Below are positions 10,032 through 22,859 of a stretch of DNA of 64,000 nucleotides, piece after piece. The stretch is from Alviniconcha marisindica (taxonomy: Eukaryota; Mollusca; Gastropoda; Provannidae): positions 197,501 to 261,500 of the forward strand of contig JABMCL010003159.1 in assembly GCA_018857735.1 (NCBI GenBank), given 5' to 3'. A program made the position numbers and the translations under genes. Below the pieces are notes generated by a model. It made no database searches and was not told the DNA's origin. It saw only the letters and a program-made list of their open reading frames with translations. Each line of letters opens with the position of its first letter. Within the stretch, counting starts at the first letter, position 1.

Positions 10032-13000
10032 CGCCACTGCGGTCATGGCATGGGTCATGTGACTTGTCTTGGGGGCCTGCCATGGGATGATGGTGTGCAT
10101 GTGCTTGTCCATGTGTGCGTGCATCCCATTCTTGTGATCGTCAGTAGAGGAATTCTGTGCGGAACATCACTTCCGATCAAGGATTTACCTGCAGTGCAAT
10201 TTTTGAGACAGTGATTCATCACATTTGCAGGAAAAGGCATGTCAGTGTTGGCTTTTTTCTTTGTCTGATTAGGTTTATTGGTTGGTTTATTTATGAAGCT
10301 ACGATGAGTGCATCTGACCTGCAATTGATTATTTCATCATTAATTTATAAATGCCACAAACTTGGTGTTGGCATTCAAGCTTATATCACCCTCGTTCAAG
10401 AAGGTGAGGAAGCGGGAGTTGTGGACAGAGAAAGGAGATGCCTATGGTGGTGTGCTTGTTCAGTGTGGCCGTGTGTGCAAAACTGGCAGAGGAGTTACAA
10501 AGATGTATTTGGTGTGGTTATGGTTGAACAGAACATTCTGCAAGACATGATTTGCACCTTCAATCAAGTTTTGGAATCTGGCCTAAGTTTCCATGTCAGC
10601 CAGTTTCTAAACTGAATGGAAAGATTCTCCAGAAGCAGTACCAGTCGCAAACTTTTTTTAGAATCCACACCGAAAAATATGGATGATGCAGCATCATGGT
10701 AAAGATTCTGATGGAGTCACATTTACATAACAGAACTGACGTCATGCAGCTCTGTGAGAATGTTTTTCTTTCATAAAGAATTTGAAAGGGTTGAGAATGC
10801 CTTTCTTTTTCTTGTTTCTTTTTGCTGCTGCTCTCTATCCATCAAATTGATTCTCAGACTCTAGCTGCTTTGCTGCTGGGACTTTGTGGATTTTTATGTG
10901 ATGTAGTGTGCATTTTTGTGTATGTGTCTGTGCTTGTCTGTTGATGTGTATGTATGTATGTGCATTTGTTGGTATGTATGTGTTTAGATATGTGTGTGCA
11001 CAAACAGTTTCGTTTCAGTTCACCACCTGTTTGTACAGTAGAGAGTGTACTTGCACCAAGATCTAGCTGTTTAGATTGGTTCATCTGTATCCTGCCAATC
11101 GGCTGCCTTGCCAAGCAGGTCAGAACCAGTCCTCAGTAATTATATATATATATATGAAAGCAAAGATGTATGAATGACTATACACACATTACACACAAAC
11201 AAACAAATGTGCCCTGAGCACTCCCTGCTAATGTGAACAGATTTGTACATTCTGCTTCTTAAACATGTCCATGATACTTGATATTGGGTTTGTCGCCGAC
11301 CAATGTGCCATGTTAGTACATTGGACCACATTATGCTTAACAGCTGGAGCTGTGCTGCAAAATTTTGGTCTGCCATTGACTATGGATTGGATAGTGATCA
11401 TTTTCTGTGGTCTGTTTATTTAGGTTTTTTGTGTCTTATTTATTTCAGGGTTCTCTTTGAGGAGGGGGGTTGGGAGCTGGAGTGTGGTTGGTTTAGTTCA
11501 TGGCCTAAGTTGGTTTCATTTTTTCTGTATTTTCTGAATTTTTGTTGGCAATGTTTCATTCTGATTGTCTTGTCCCTTTTGGGGGGGGGGGGGCCTTTTT
11601 TTAATATACTATTTTTTTTTTCTCTCCCTCTTTCTTCTTCTTTCTGATCTGTGTGTTTTGTTGGTTGGGTGTCATTTTTTATTTCAGATCTCATATTTTC
11701 CTGTTTAGTCATGTATAGATCTTTCTCTGTTCTGTCATTCTTGTGAATAATAAAATTTAAAAATAGAGGAAGGAATTCGGGGGGGGGGGGAGGGTACATC
11801 TTGTGCATGTAAAATGTGGTACATCCCAAAAAATTTTTTTTAATGCTATCTTTAAAATCATCAGTTGGGAATGTATTCTCATTACAGCGTGTGCTGATAA
11901 TTATTTGGGACAGCCAGGGGTGCCTGTTTGTATATCTTCCTTTTCATACTAAGCTTTGGAGCTAGAATATGTGGGAAATAAGATTCTGAAAACATTGTGT
12001 TTTCCTGTACAGTGTTCAACAGGGTTGAATCTGTTACGCTTACATAGTGGTAGGCTTTCAGTTTCCTGAGTCACATGTGACTACACTATCACTAACAGAT
12101 TGCTGTTTCATATATGTATTCCTGTATTTATGTGCTTATATTTTTCAGGTATTTTGCTGGTAGGCTTTCAGTTTCCTGAGTCACATGTGACTACACTATC
12201 ACTAACAGATTGCTGTTTCATATATGTATTCCTGTATTTATGTGCTTATATTTTTCAGGTATTTTGCTTATAAATATTTTTGATTTTCATCCTTTTGTTA
12301 TTTTAATTTTTATTTTATTTATTGTTTGGCTTTAAATATATTTTTTATTAGTCTTTAACCCAGAGGTGCATTGAGTTGTCTTAAAACAAGTAGTCAGCCT
12401 ATACACCATATTATTAAATTGTTGTGTCAGTTGTGTGGATAAATTCCAGAATTTGTGGCATGGTTGGTATGGTTATTATGAATATGTGGCAAATTAATCA
12501 GATCAAAATGTTGCTTTCTGTTTGCTCATTGTGAAATACAGACTCAAAGGATGAACCATATATATATATTGATGATTGTAGTGTAATTATATATGTGCGT
12601 CACTGTGTGTGAAAAAAAATGTATGTGTCTGTGCCTGGTCAACAGGGTGTACATGTATACAATTTCTCCAAAAGACACAAAGTAAACACTTTGTATCATA
12701 GCATGCGCTCAGCATCATGTCACTTGAGTATGTGTGTTAAAACACTGTCACGCATGATGTGTGAGCTAACTTTGCATGTGATTTGTAAAATTGTAACTTT
12801 TTTTGTTTTTTGTTCTGTGCATGTGTATGTACGTGTATTTGCCTGGGTGTGTGTGGGTGTTGTGTGCGTGCATACACACACATGTGCATTTGTGTGAGTG
12901 CAGTAGGAGAAATGCATGACCATCATAATTAAAGCGTACGATCACAGTTGGGGGGGTGGGGGGGAGGCGTGGTGGGTATTTTTTTATAGTGCATAACCCT

Positions 13001-13315
13001 TCTAAACTTGGTACTTGATGTTATTTCTAAGGCTGTAAATGCATCACCAGTACCCTGCTGTTGATGGCAGATCTTCAATATGCTGCGAAACTGGTCCTGT
13101 CCTTGCTGTGTTTGTTTTTAAACTGCTTCTTCACAGTTTGCTGAAAAATGAGTTGTTCCAATTTGTTGGAAGGCATATGTATATGTTACGGTTTTTTGTA
13201 CTCAGAATGATGTATATGTGTAGTGCATTGATGTGTGATTGTTCACTGTAGTGCATTGATGTGTGATTGTTAATTGAGGTGAGTTTTCAAATAAACTGTT
13301 GTAGAAAAAATAAAG
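10032..13315 (+). other. Probable ZNRF 3'UTR and 3' flank
   Basis: No supportable CDS. AATAAA signals occur near 13291 and 13307. Poly-G runs occur at about 11580-11594 and 11779-11790, and an exact 110-bp tandem duplication at 12049-12268. Where the transcript ends is not known; another AATAAA lies near 15797. Confidence 0.4.
12049..12268. repeat. Identical 110-bp tandem duplication
   Basis: Two head-to-tail copies starting GGTAGGCTTTCAGTTTCCTG are identical by eye across 110 bases, pointing to a recent duplication or to an assembly artefact. Confidence 0.9.
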
Positions 13316-14623
13316 TAAAGCTGGACTGCAATTGACGTATTTTGTACGCTAACTATGTCTCAATCAAAAAACAGTTTAGAATGATTTTGGGGGATGGGAG
13401 GGGGGGTCACATTTAAGTGGAATTCATCCATTCATCTAAAGACAAAGATACATGTCTTAATCTTTTTCATCAACATTGTGTCTGTACCCTTCATTTGATA
13501 CTGTGTTCAGAGTCCCTTTGCCCCTTCAATTCTGCAGTACATAAAAGAACAGGCAAGAGCACAGCTTTCAGCAACCATCCCTTATAGCATTAGGAAAAAA
13601 ACACTGAGCCTGATGTCAGTGATGAGGCTGAGGTGAAAAATCATGAAAAAGTGCAAAATAGGTGTACTCATATGCTGATTGTGAATCAGATGTCAGAACC
13701 ACATTGTCCACTTACCAGACTAATGCCATACTGCTAGTCCAAACCAGTTTACCAACAAATGAATCTTTCTGGTAACTTACAAAGGACTTGTTCTTGCTAC
13801 TAAGACAACTCTGACTAGTATTTACTGAAAAATATTACTGTTCTCCTGCTAACTAAATTCACAAACATGCACACATGTGTATCAAAAATGGTGTGTATAC
13901 CTTTTGAATTAGTGCAAAGGATGGGGGCAGGTCATCTGCAAATGTTGGTTCTGTGATGCCAATCGCATTTTAGGCTTTTGGTCTTACTTTCGCTGTTGGA
14001 CCAAAATGGTGAGCAGCACAGTCGCTTTGGTATGGTTTTAAATCCTATATTTATATTGTATGGTTTTACTTCATAGCATTAGCATTTGCTTGGGTGGGCA
14101 TCAGTCCAAATATCACCTGTGACACCCTTCATCATTCTTTTTGTGGCAGCTTGTCATTTTTTGCCTTTTGGATTTGAACTTGGGAAATCATATTCAGGAC
14201 TATTTCATTTTGAGACAGAACTGTACATCAAATGTTCCACACAGTGTCAACTGGCTAGAATGGTTATGTTTGCAAAGGTTTCGCTAGAAATTAAAGCATT
14301 CGAGAGAGGCTAATCTGATGAAAATGACCATTGAAGGATGGAGGTGATGATGCCATTTTACAAGCTGCTGGTGCAGCTACCGGACTCAAAGCTTACTTTG
14401 AATCTAGATCTACAGAACTGCTTCTGTTTGTTTTTTTCTTTTTGTTTTGTTTGTTTGGTTTGAATATGTTTCAGTGCATTTATTTATGTCTGTACAGTAT
14501 TGTGTGTGTGTTGTGCACAGGTATAATAATGTGAATCACAGTTTGCATTGTGCTGTGTGTGCAACTGCAAATATGCTACTTCGATGGACCTTTGTAAGGT
14601 GTAGATTTAGTCTGTCTTACCAT

Positions 14624-14683
<60 letters not shown>

Positions 14684-14704
14684 TGAGAGAGAAAGAGATG
14701 GAGA

Positions 14705-14747
<43 letters not shown>

Positions 14748-16769
14748 TGTGTGAAGAGATATCGTGAACACTTGACACAAGATTTGTGCCCATATGATAG
14801 ATGGATGAAAATTATGAATTGTACTGAACTTGTAGAAACCGCCAACGTGATTTCATGTAGGTGTCGTCAAGAATTGACAACATCTTCACCAGCATATATA
14901 TACATCCTCACCCCCACCCCCAGTCCCTGTCCACCCACCCCGACTTTCCACCTACTTTAGAACTGCAAATGACACTACCTCCTTTCTCAGTAACAAGTGT
15001 TGATGCTGAGACGCAGTGTGCAACAAGCATGCACCTGTTAAAGAACCCACCGCAGCAATAGCAACCAACAACAACAAAAAGGAATCCCAGCAGAATTTTG
15101 TAGAAATTTCACGAACTGTACAAGTACTTGATCAGACAGGGTAGCTTGACCCAGACTTCCCTTGGGAAAAAGAAGACACGCGCAATAATTTAAAAAAAAT
15201 GTTCGCAATACTACCGTTCATTTTTTATTAATTTTTCATTTTCTTCTTCTTCTTTTTTGTATATATATACTTTTTAACATCTCTTGTTTTTATTGTCGCT
15301 GTCAGGGAATCTGGAGTGAACTGGAAGACGTGGGTCTTGAACCTTGATGATGCATACTCTGTCTGAGTTCCTAGCTTAACCCCCCACCCCCACCCCCTCA
15401 CCTTCCCATCCCAGCCCCTCCCACCTACCTTTCGCCCCGATAAACCCAGCGTGGTTGACTGGGCATTAAATAGGAACTTACTTACTCCTACCCATCCCTG
15501 ACCAGGTGTTTTGCTTTCCGTGTGGACAAAAATGTGTTCGGGATTATTATTTTTTCTCCAAGTTGCTCACAAGTTCTTTTTTGTTTTGTGTGCACGAGGG
15601 AAAATGTTGTCAATTGCGGGCGAGCCTTTAATAGGACTCTAGTGTTTTTCGCTCCACAAACCATCAGCAGAAGTTCCATGGAGATGGGGGTGTAAGAGTT
15701 CGAGCATCTATCATTTTGTGACCATCTATTTGACAGTTGTGTCTATTGTATACATGTCTGGTTTGCCAGCTACTCATGTGTAATATTTTATTTTTGAATA
15801 AATGCGAAACATGATGCTATGTTTATGTGTGCGTACGTGCGTGCATGTGACACGAGAAGCAAATTACACGTCATCTGAAAAAATCTAATCAACAAAGAAA
15901 GGTAATAGCACATATTTGTGATAAACATTACAGGGGACATTGTAACACAGACCAGAATCCAAAACAATACTCGGGTGGTATGTAATCAGTACAACTTTAC
16001 AAGATAAATTCCACCGAGGTTGCATGCTGTAAATGGAATGTTCCTCGGGTTCGTACCTTCCATTTTATACACATTCCGTGGCACAGATGTGCTGCATATA
16101 TATATACTGTACCACCATTTTCGTCTCCCGTTCAAGATCTGACAAAAATGTCACGTGCGGTGCTGGTGTGTGTGGTAGAAGATGGTGTTTTTCTTTGTTT
16201 CTTTGTTGTTGTTTTTTCGCTCCGCCAAAAGAAAAGGATACTGTACAGACTGGTTTGCCCGATGTGTGTCGGTGTGCAATGCGCATATGTATAAAATCTC
16301 TGTTTTTCTGTATCCTGGCACATCTCTCCACATCTTGTGTCCGGTTTTTACAATCTGGGACATTGGTCGGAATGGCTGAACTGTAGCCAATAACAATAAG
16401 GATAAACAAAACAAACAAAAAACATGTTGCCGATACTACAAGCATATTGTTATTTTCTCACAGAAAGTTACTCGAGCAATAAACAGAAATCTTTGGTTGT
16501 TATACCTATTGCATTCATTTATACACGTAGCTGGTCATTTGCCAAATGATACAGTGCACTTGTTCCGATACCGTGCACGCATATTCGTCAAGGGACGACT
16601 CCTGATGGAGATATTGTCAACGACAGAAGCATTTTCTGCTCCTTTTTCGGAATGAAACTCCAGAGTTTGTGGGATCACTCTTTGCTTACACATTCTGTGG
16701 AAAGTATACTGTTAGGATACCCGGCACATTCCGTCCACCACCCCCTTTAACCACCACCTCTTCGCCAGG
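13316..16769. other. Intergenic or UTR sequence, no gene recognised
   Basis: Contains (TG)n and GA-rich tracts at 14631-14752, a SINE tail motif at 15454-15487 and a C-rich stretch at 15380-15425. A - strand frame at 16445-16065 starts with a hydrophobic segment but has no recognisable family. This is the zone where the ZNRF and CUB/LDLa genes converge. Confidence 0.45.
14631..14752. repeat. (TG)n microsatellites with GA interruptions
   Basis: Two TG runs (14631-14680 and 14708-14734) separated by GAGA-rich sequence. Confidence 0.95.
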
Positions 16770-17430
16770 CCGGGCAGAGTTCAGGAGCTGTGTGAAAGTG
16801 GAGGTGGCCGTCCTGGGCTCCCTGTCCCTAATAGTCCTTCTGGTCTCTGTGGACGTAAAGCAACACTGAACTTAGAACTATCCAAGCAACACTGAACTTA
16901 GAACTATCCAGGACAGAGTTCAGGAGCTGTGTGAAAGTGGAGGTGGCCGTCCTGGGCTCCCTGTCCCTCATCGTCCTCCTGGTCTCTGTGGAAGTAAAGC
17001 AGCACAGAACTTGGAAATTGGAACTATCCAGGACAGAGTTCAGTCTCTGTGGAAGTAAAGCAGCACAGAACTTGGAAATTGGAACTATCCAGGACAGAGT
17101 TCAGTCTCTGTGGACGTAAAGCAGCACAGAACTTGGAAATTGGAACTATCCAGGACAGAGTTCAGTCTCTGTGGACGTAAAGCAGCACAGAACTTGGAAA
17201 TTGGAACTATCCAGGACAGAGTTCAGTCTCTGTGGAAGTAAAGCAACACAGAACTTGGAAATTGGAACTATCCAGGACAGAGTTCAGTCTCTGTGGAAGT
17301 AAAGCAACACAGAACTTGGAAATTGGAACTATCCAGGACAGAGTTCAGTCTCTGTGGACGTAAAGCAACACTGAACTTGAAAATTGGAACTATCCAGGAC
17401 AGAGTTCAGTTTGTGGATGTGAAGCAGCAT
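16770..17430 (+). repeat. SINE 3' half plus about 61-bp array of its tail
   Basis: The sequence AGAGTTCAGGAGCTGTGTGA to CTGTCCCTAATAGTCCTTCT and GTCTCTGTGGACGTAAAGCA occurs near 16775-16870, again near 16915-17000, and a relative near 28298-28420. From about 17000 the tail with AACTTGGAAATTGGAACTAT is repeated about 7 times at about 61 bp. It appears that a SINE 3' tail seeded a minisatellite. Confidence 0.7.
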
Positions 17431-17849
17431 TGAGCTTGAACTCTTCGCCGGAACTCTGCCCCTGTCAGACCGGCAGCAAGACAACAAACGGAGCGTCTGC
17501 TGTTGGTACGCCTGTCCACTACGCCACAGCGTCAACACCCCAGGCCTCAGTTCTGGCCCATGGGAGCTAGACTCCGGTAGCGAGGAAGCTTTTCGGCAAC
17601 CTGGACGATCTGCAATGCACGGCCACCTTCGAGCACCACTGGAGTGATCGACAAGAAGAAGAAAAGGAAGATGTAGCCAATATGGATTGCTTTCAGATTT
17701 GAAATGATGTATGTGATGTAGAGTCCACGAAGCTCTTTGTTCGGTAACAATAGTAATAGGCTTCATAACGAACATTTTTAGTGCTCGTAACCTTAAATTT
17801 AAAACCCTAGCGCGTGCATAAAAATGACAAAACAATCCTACAAGGCGCT

Positions 17850-18125
17850 TTAAAGGAACCATAACAAAAAGGACCACTACACGGCAATCATAACAAAAGG
17901 GACCACAATACAGCAATCTTAACAAAAGGGACCACAATACAGCAATCATAACAAAAAGGACCACAATACAGCAATCATAACAAAAGGGACTACAATACAG
18001 CAATCATAACAAAAGGGACTACAATACAGCAATCATAACAAAGGGGACCACTAAACAGCAATCATAACAGAAGGGACCACTACACAGCAATCATAACAAA
18101 AAGGACCACTATACAGCAATCATAT
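17850..18125. repeat. About 31-bp minisatellite, 8-9 copies
   Basis: Units read AGCAATCATAACAAAAGGGA then CCACAATAC, with small variation. It is followed directly by the CT/CA microsatellite. Lies downstream of the CUB/LDLa stop codon. Confidence 0.9.
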
Positions 18126-18140
18126 AAACACGCGCGCATA

Positions 18141-18252
<112 letters not shown>

Positions 18253-18664
18253 ATTTACACACATATCGGCGCGCGTGCGCACACCTGTCACGGAGATGGG
18301 AGAACAAGAGGGAAAGACATTGTCCCCAATATGTCAGTCCCACACCTGAGAACATCAAGCCCCACATCATCATCCGAAGGGAAATTCAAGGCATGAACTA
18401 TTGACAGTCAAAAAGAGAAGTCACTGCATGTCTCACAAATCACTGTTTCAGTAACACAGACAAGCAGATGGGTATGCACTTATTTCATTCAATCTCAAGT
18501 GTTGTGGCACCGTACGATCTGTGGGTTTGTTGCGCTGTCTTGGTCGCGTGGCGTATGTCGGGCTCACCGTCATTGATGCTGGAGGCACCTGATATGAGAC
18601 GGGCCTCTCCCCACTGGAAACAACGATAGCATAGCTTGAGTCAAACGTTCGTTGTTGTTGTTTG

Positions 18665-18667
<3 letters not shown>

Positions 18668-18749
<82 letters not shown>
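18668..18749. repeat. (CT)n microsatellite
   Basis: About 40 uninterrupted CT units, in the likely 3'UTR or 3' flank of the CUB/LDLa gene. Confidence 0.95.
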
Positions 18750-18751
<2 letters not shown>

Positions 18752-18772
18752 TGTTTGTTTTGTTACGTCTCA

Positions 18773-18778
18773 TTTATT
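18773..18778 (-). terminator. Candidate poly(A) signal of the CUB/LDLa gene
   Basis: AATAAA on the - strand, about 205 bases after the stop codon at 18984. It is the nearest canonical signal; use is unproven. Confidence 0.35.
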
Positions 18779-18983
18779 GTTAGCTAGGTGACACTGTTCG
18801 TCCGCCATACATTTGTGTTTTTTTTTTCCAACTGTATGAGCACATCGCTTATATAAGCTAAAGGCTGGTTCATGGGCACTTGACGATCCATTGTATCTAT
18901 ATTCTGCCTCGAATAAACTTTTGTTTAAACCAAACGTAAGAAACAGGAAAAAGCTTGGGCTTTGTGTCACGAGATGGCTGTCC

Positions 18984-19312
18984 CTAATAGTCCTTATGGT
19001 CTCTGTGGACGTAAAGCATCATCGCCTGTACACCCCGGCCATGACCAGCCATCTGTCTTTCTGCTCTATCGATATTCGTCCTTACCGTTGTTCCTTCCCT
19101 GCCACGCTTAAACATGATGACCGCCACAGCGACAACGGCGACGACAAGCACGCCAGAGACGACAGCAATGATAGCGATGACGGTAGTAGAGAGGAGGCAG
19201 CCATCCGTTTCGTCAGAATCGTCGCCACAGTCGTTGTCACCGTTACATTTCAGCGAAAGCGAGATGCATCGATTGTTGTCACACGCGAACTCTTTGTCAT
19301 CGTCACAGGGGT
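18984..19312 (-). CDS. CUB/LDLa protein exon 4: LDLa, TM helix, tail
   Basis: Acceptor CTGACAACACAG, two bases completing Asn of NPC. It encodes an LDLa module with six Cys, the membrane segment [20 protein letters not shown], then MFKRGRE and a 32-residue tail. The last codons and stop (HRDHKDY, TAG at 18986-18984) lie in a repeat that reads GTCCCTAATAGTCCTTATGG on the + strand and occurs elsewhere as a SINE tail. Confidence 0.85.
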
Positions 19313-22300
19313 CTGTGTTGTCAGAAAAAAACATTTTCAAACGCATATTTTTTAAACAGAATGACTGCTAATAAATACGCGTTCGTTTGAACCTTTTTGC
19401 GATTGGATCTTATTTCGAAACGCTATCAATCCTCTTACCCTACGGAATGCACCTGTCAGGGAGGTGGGAGGTGTGGAGGGGGTCTGGGTGTAACAGGCTA
19501 GTATCGCTGTTTGCCAAGCTACACTAGGCCCACACCTGTGTCACTGAGTCGAGGCGGGGATGCTCCGTGGTGCGTAGAATCACTGGAGTATGGGGTTATT
19601 AGGGTCACGATGGCAGTAAAACAGGGGTCGCATCTGAGAACATTAAGCAAAAGGAAAGAAAGTAAAACAGGGTGATAGTGGACCGCGGGAGTAAGCCGGT
19701 GGGCTTAGCTAGTTTGCGGTGAATAATTTTTATAACTGCATTTAATAGGATGACAGCCATTTTTATGAGGTAGACTTCGTAGAGAGGCAATTCTGATGTG
19801 ATACGTGCAGCTTTAATGTCGGTTGGATTTTTCATGTATTTATTGACTTTTTACTCCCAAGTTTGCTGTTGTTGTTGTAATATAGTTTGGTGTGAATGTG
19901 TGAAGAGTGTACCTGGCACCACAAAACATTCCTTGTGCAATTACATTGACACTGGCAATAAAGTTGTATCGTGATTGTGTGATTGTGATACACCGGATGG
20001 CCCCCAGAGTGTTCAGCTGTGTACTTTATGTAAACTGTTTCGGTAGGACTATGCTCTACATGTGTATGGAACATCATATTTAGGTTAATATGTATCATGT
20101 GAGCGCTCAGGGCGTTGATGAGCGCATGATAAATGTACATTATTATTATTAACATAGTTAAACAAACGTGTGACATGAGAAGCGAGGGAATAGGATTAAT
20201 CTCTTTCTTACTTGTGTGAAAACGGACTGCCAGGATTCGGAGGTGAGCCTTGACCTGTGACGTCTCACCTGACGTCATGTTAGACGTCAGCACAACGGTG
20301 GCTCTGCTGCCACTGGACACGAAGCTTCTCGCGGGCAGATGTTGACCACACAGTCCTCCTTTAGCTGCAACACGGTCACAAGAGTATACAGGTAGTGGCC
20401 GCTCAACACTGAAGTGAAACCCCTGCCGAGGGACCACCCCGATGAGAGACCACCCCGACGAGAGACCACCCCGATGAGATACCACACCGATGAGAGGCCA
20501 TCCCGATGTCAGACCACACCTATGAGATACCACACCGATGAGTTACACACCGATAAGAGGCCATCCCGATGTCAGACCACACCGATGAGAGGCCACCCCG
20601 ATGAGTTACACACCGATAAGAGGCCACCCTGATGTCAGACCACACAGATAAGAGGCCACACCGATGTGAGACCACCCCGATGAGAGACCATCCTGATGGA
20701 AAACCACCCAAGTGAGAGACCAACCTGATGAAAGACCGCCCCGATGAGAGACCATCCTGATGAAGAAACACCCAAGTGTGAGACTACCCTGATGAAAGAC
20801 CGCCCCGATGAGAGACCATCCTGATGAAAAAAACACCTAAGTGAGAGACTACCCTGATGAAAGACCGCCCTAATGAGAGACCACCCCGATGAGAAACACC
20901 TAATGCATTTCATGTTCTCATCAAATAGGCTAAAGTCAATGATTTGTTAAATCATGACACTGTGGACGACCACTTCTGTGAATATGTTTAACGTGTTCAT
21001 CTATGATTTGTCAGATCATTGACACTGTGGACGATCACTTCTGTGAATATGTTTAACTTGTTCATCTATGATTTGTCAGATCATTGACACTGTGGACGAT
21101 CACTTCTGTGAATATGTTTAACTTGTTCATCTATGATTTGTCAGATCATTGACACTGTGGACGATCACTTCTGTGAATATGTTTAACTTGTTCATCGATG
21201 ATTTGTCAGATCATTGTCACTGTGGACGATCACTTTGTGAATACCTTTGACTTTTTCGAGCTGCATGTTCGTCTGTATGCTTGGCAGCGAGCCTGCTGAC
21301 TAAGGCAAGGCTTTGCCATCTGGTGGCATCAGTTTCATAACTCCTGTACCTGAATTGTTTCACTCGTACGTAATACTGCCAACACTTGTAATCATCACAC
21401 ACATTAAGCACGTTTCTCACATGTCCTGCACACGGTGTAGACTAGGTGTGAAAATGAATGCATGTGGAATGGAAGTAGATCAGTGAATAAACCTTCCACT
21501 ATTATTGGCGGGAGCTGCCACAAGTATGATTTTGTCGCGACAAACATAATTTTGTTGCGACAAAAGTTTTGTCACGGCAAACATACTTTTGTCGTGACAA
21601 AAGACGTGTTTGTCGCGAGAAAAATTATACTTGTGGCAGCTCCCGCCAATGATATTCAACATGTAGAGGTTTTGAGGAAATAATTTATGGATTCTTGAAC
21701 ATCTCTGCATTTTTCTAAAAAGTTGCCTAACTTTGAGTTTGAGTATATTAATACGACACTGATGATTTGTGGCATGCCAGCAATGCGATTGTGAATCACT
21801 GATCAGTTGTTTTGTTTAAGTGGAGGTTCGACGTAGCATATTATGGCCAATATCGGCAGTTTGTTTCTTCGTAGCAAGCAAACAGCACAGTGAGTAGACT
21901 CTGTAAGGTTACTGTACGCAGTAAAACAAAACAGAACAACAACAAAACCGAAAGAAAGAAAAGGACAAGCAAACAAACAAACAAACAAAAAACAACAACA
22001 ACAACAACAACAAATCGAAGGAGGAAAACACAACAAAATATTTCATTCATTCACAAGGCTTAACAAACAAACAAACAAAAAGAGTTAGGGCTATAAATAG
22101 CTTTCGGGGCCAGCGGAAACTGGGGACGACTACAGACATTGCGTATTATTCAATGTCTGCGGGGACAACACGCCCTCCCTATCCCATCTATCCATCACCA
22201 CTCACACGATAGTCACGTGACACGCACGTGTTAGCATCGTTCCGGTGTCGGCGTCGGCGATGTCCAGTTGGATTTCAGGACACGGCTGTCCATCACCAAT

Positions 22301-22781
22301 GATTCCACGTGCTTCCTGCTCCCACGTGATCCTTAGCCCCGCCCCCGGTGTGCGTAGATCTAGAATGGTGAACATCAGCTGGTTGTCAGTCGCCATGATA
22401 GAGCTGGGTTGGCGGGCTGTCACGTTGACGCTGCACGTGCCGCGCATGCGCAGAGATGTCCAGTTGGCGACAGTGAGTTTGTCGGCGTCGTGAAGCAGGA
22501 TGTCGTCATCACAATGGTCATCCAGGGCAACTGACGGTAGAAAATGTACTAGTGAGATTTCTCTCTCCCCCCCCCCCCCCCTTTCAATAATAATAATAAT
22601 AATAATAATGTACATTTATCATGCGCTCATCAACGCCCTGAGCGCTCACATGACACATATTAACCTAAATATGATATTCTATACACATGTAGAGCATAGT
22701 CCTACCAAAACAATTTACATAAAGTATTATTTTAAAAAACAACAACAACAAAACGCACTACAAACAGACACGTGACACACA

Positions 22782-22859
<78 letters not shown>

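Noticed and set aside
10157..10615. + strand frame of 152 codons in the ZNRF 3' flank
   Set aside because: No domain, begins at a non-ATG codon, and lies just after the ZNRF stop in probable 3'UTR.
16065..16445. - strand frame of 126 codons starting MLVVSATCFLFVLFILIVIG
   Set aside because: The start resembles a signal peptide, but the rest is low-complexity and fits no family; nested frames are equally open. Chance is likelier than a gene.
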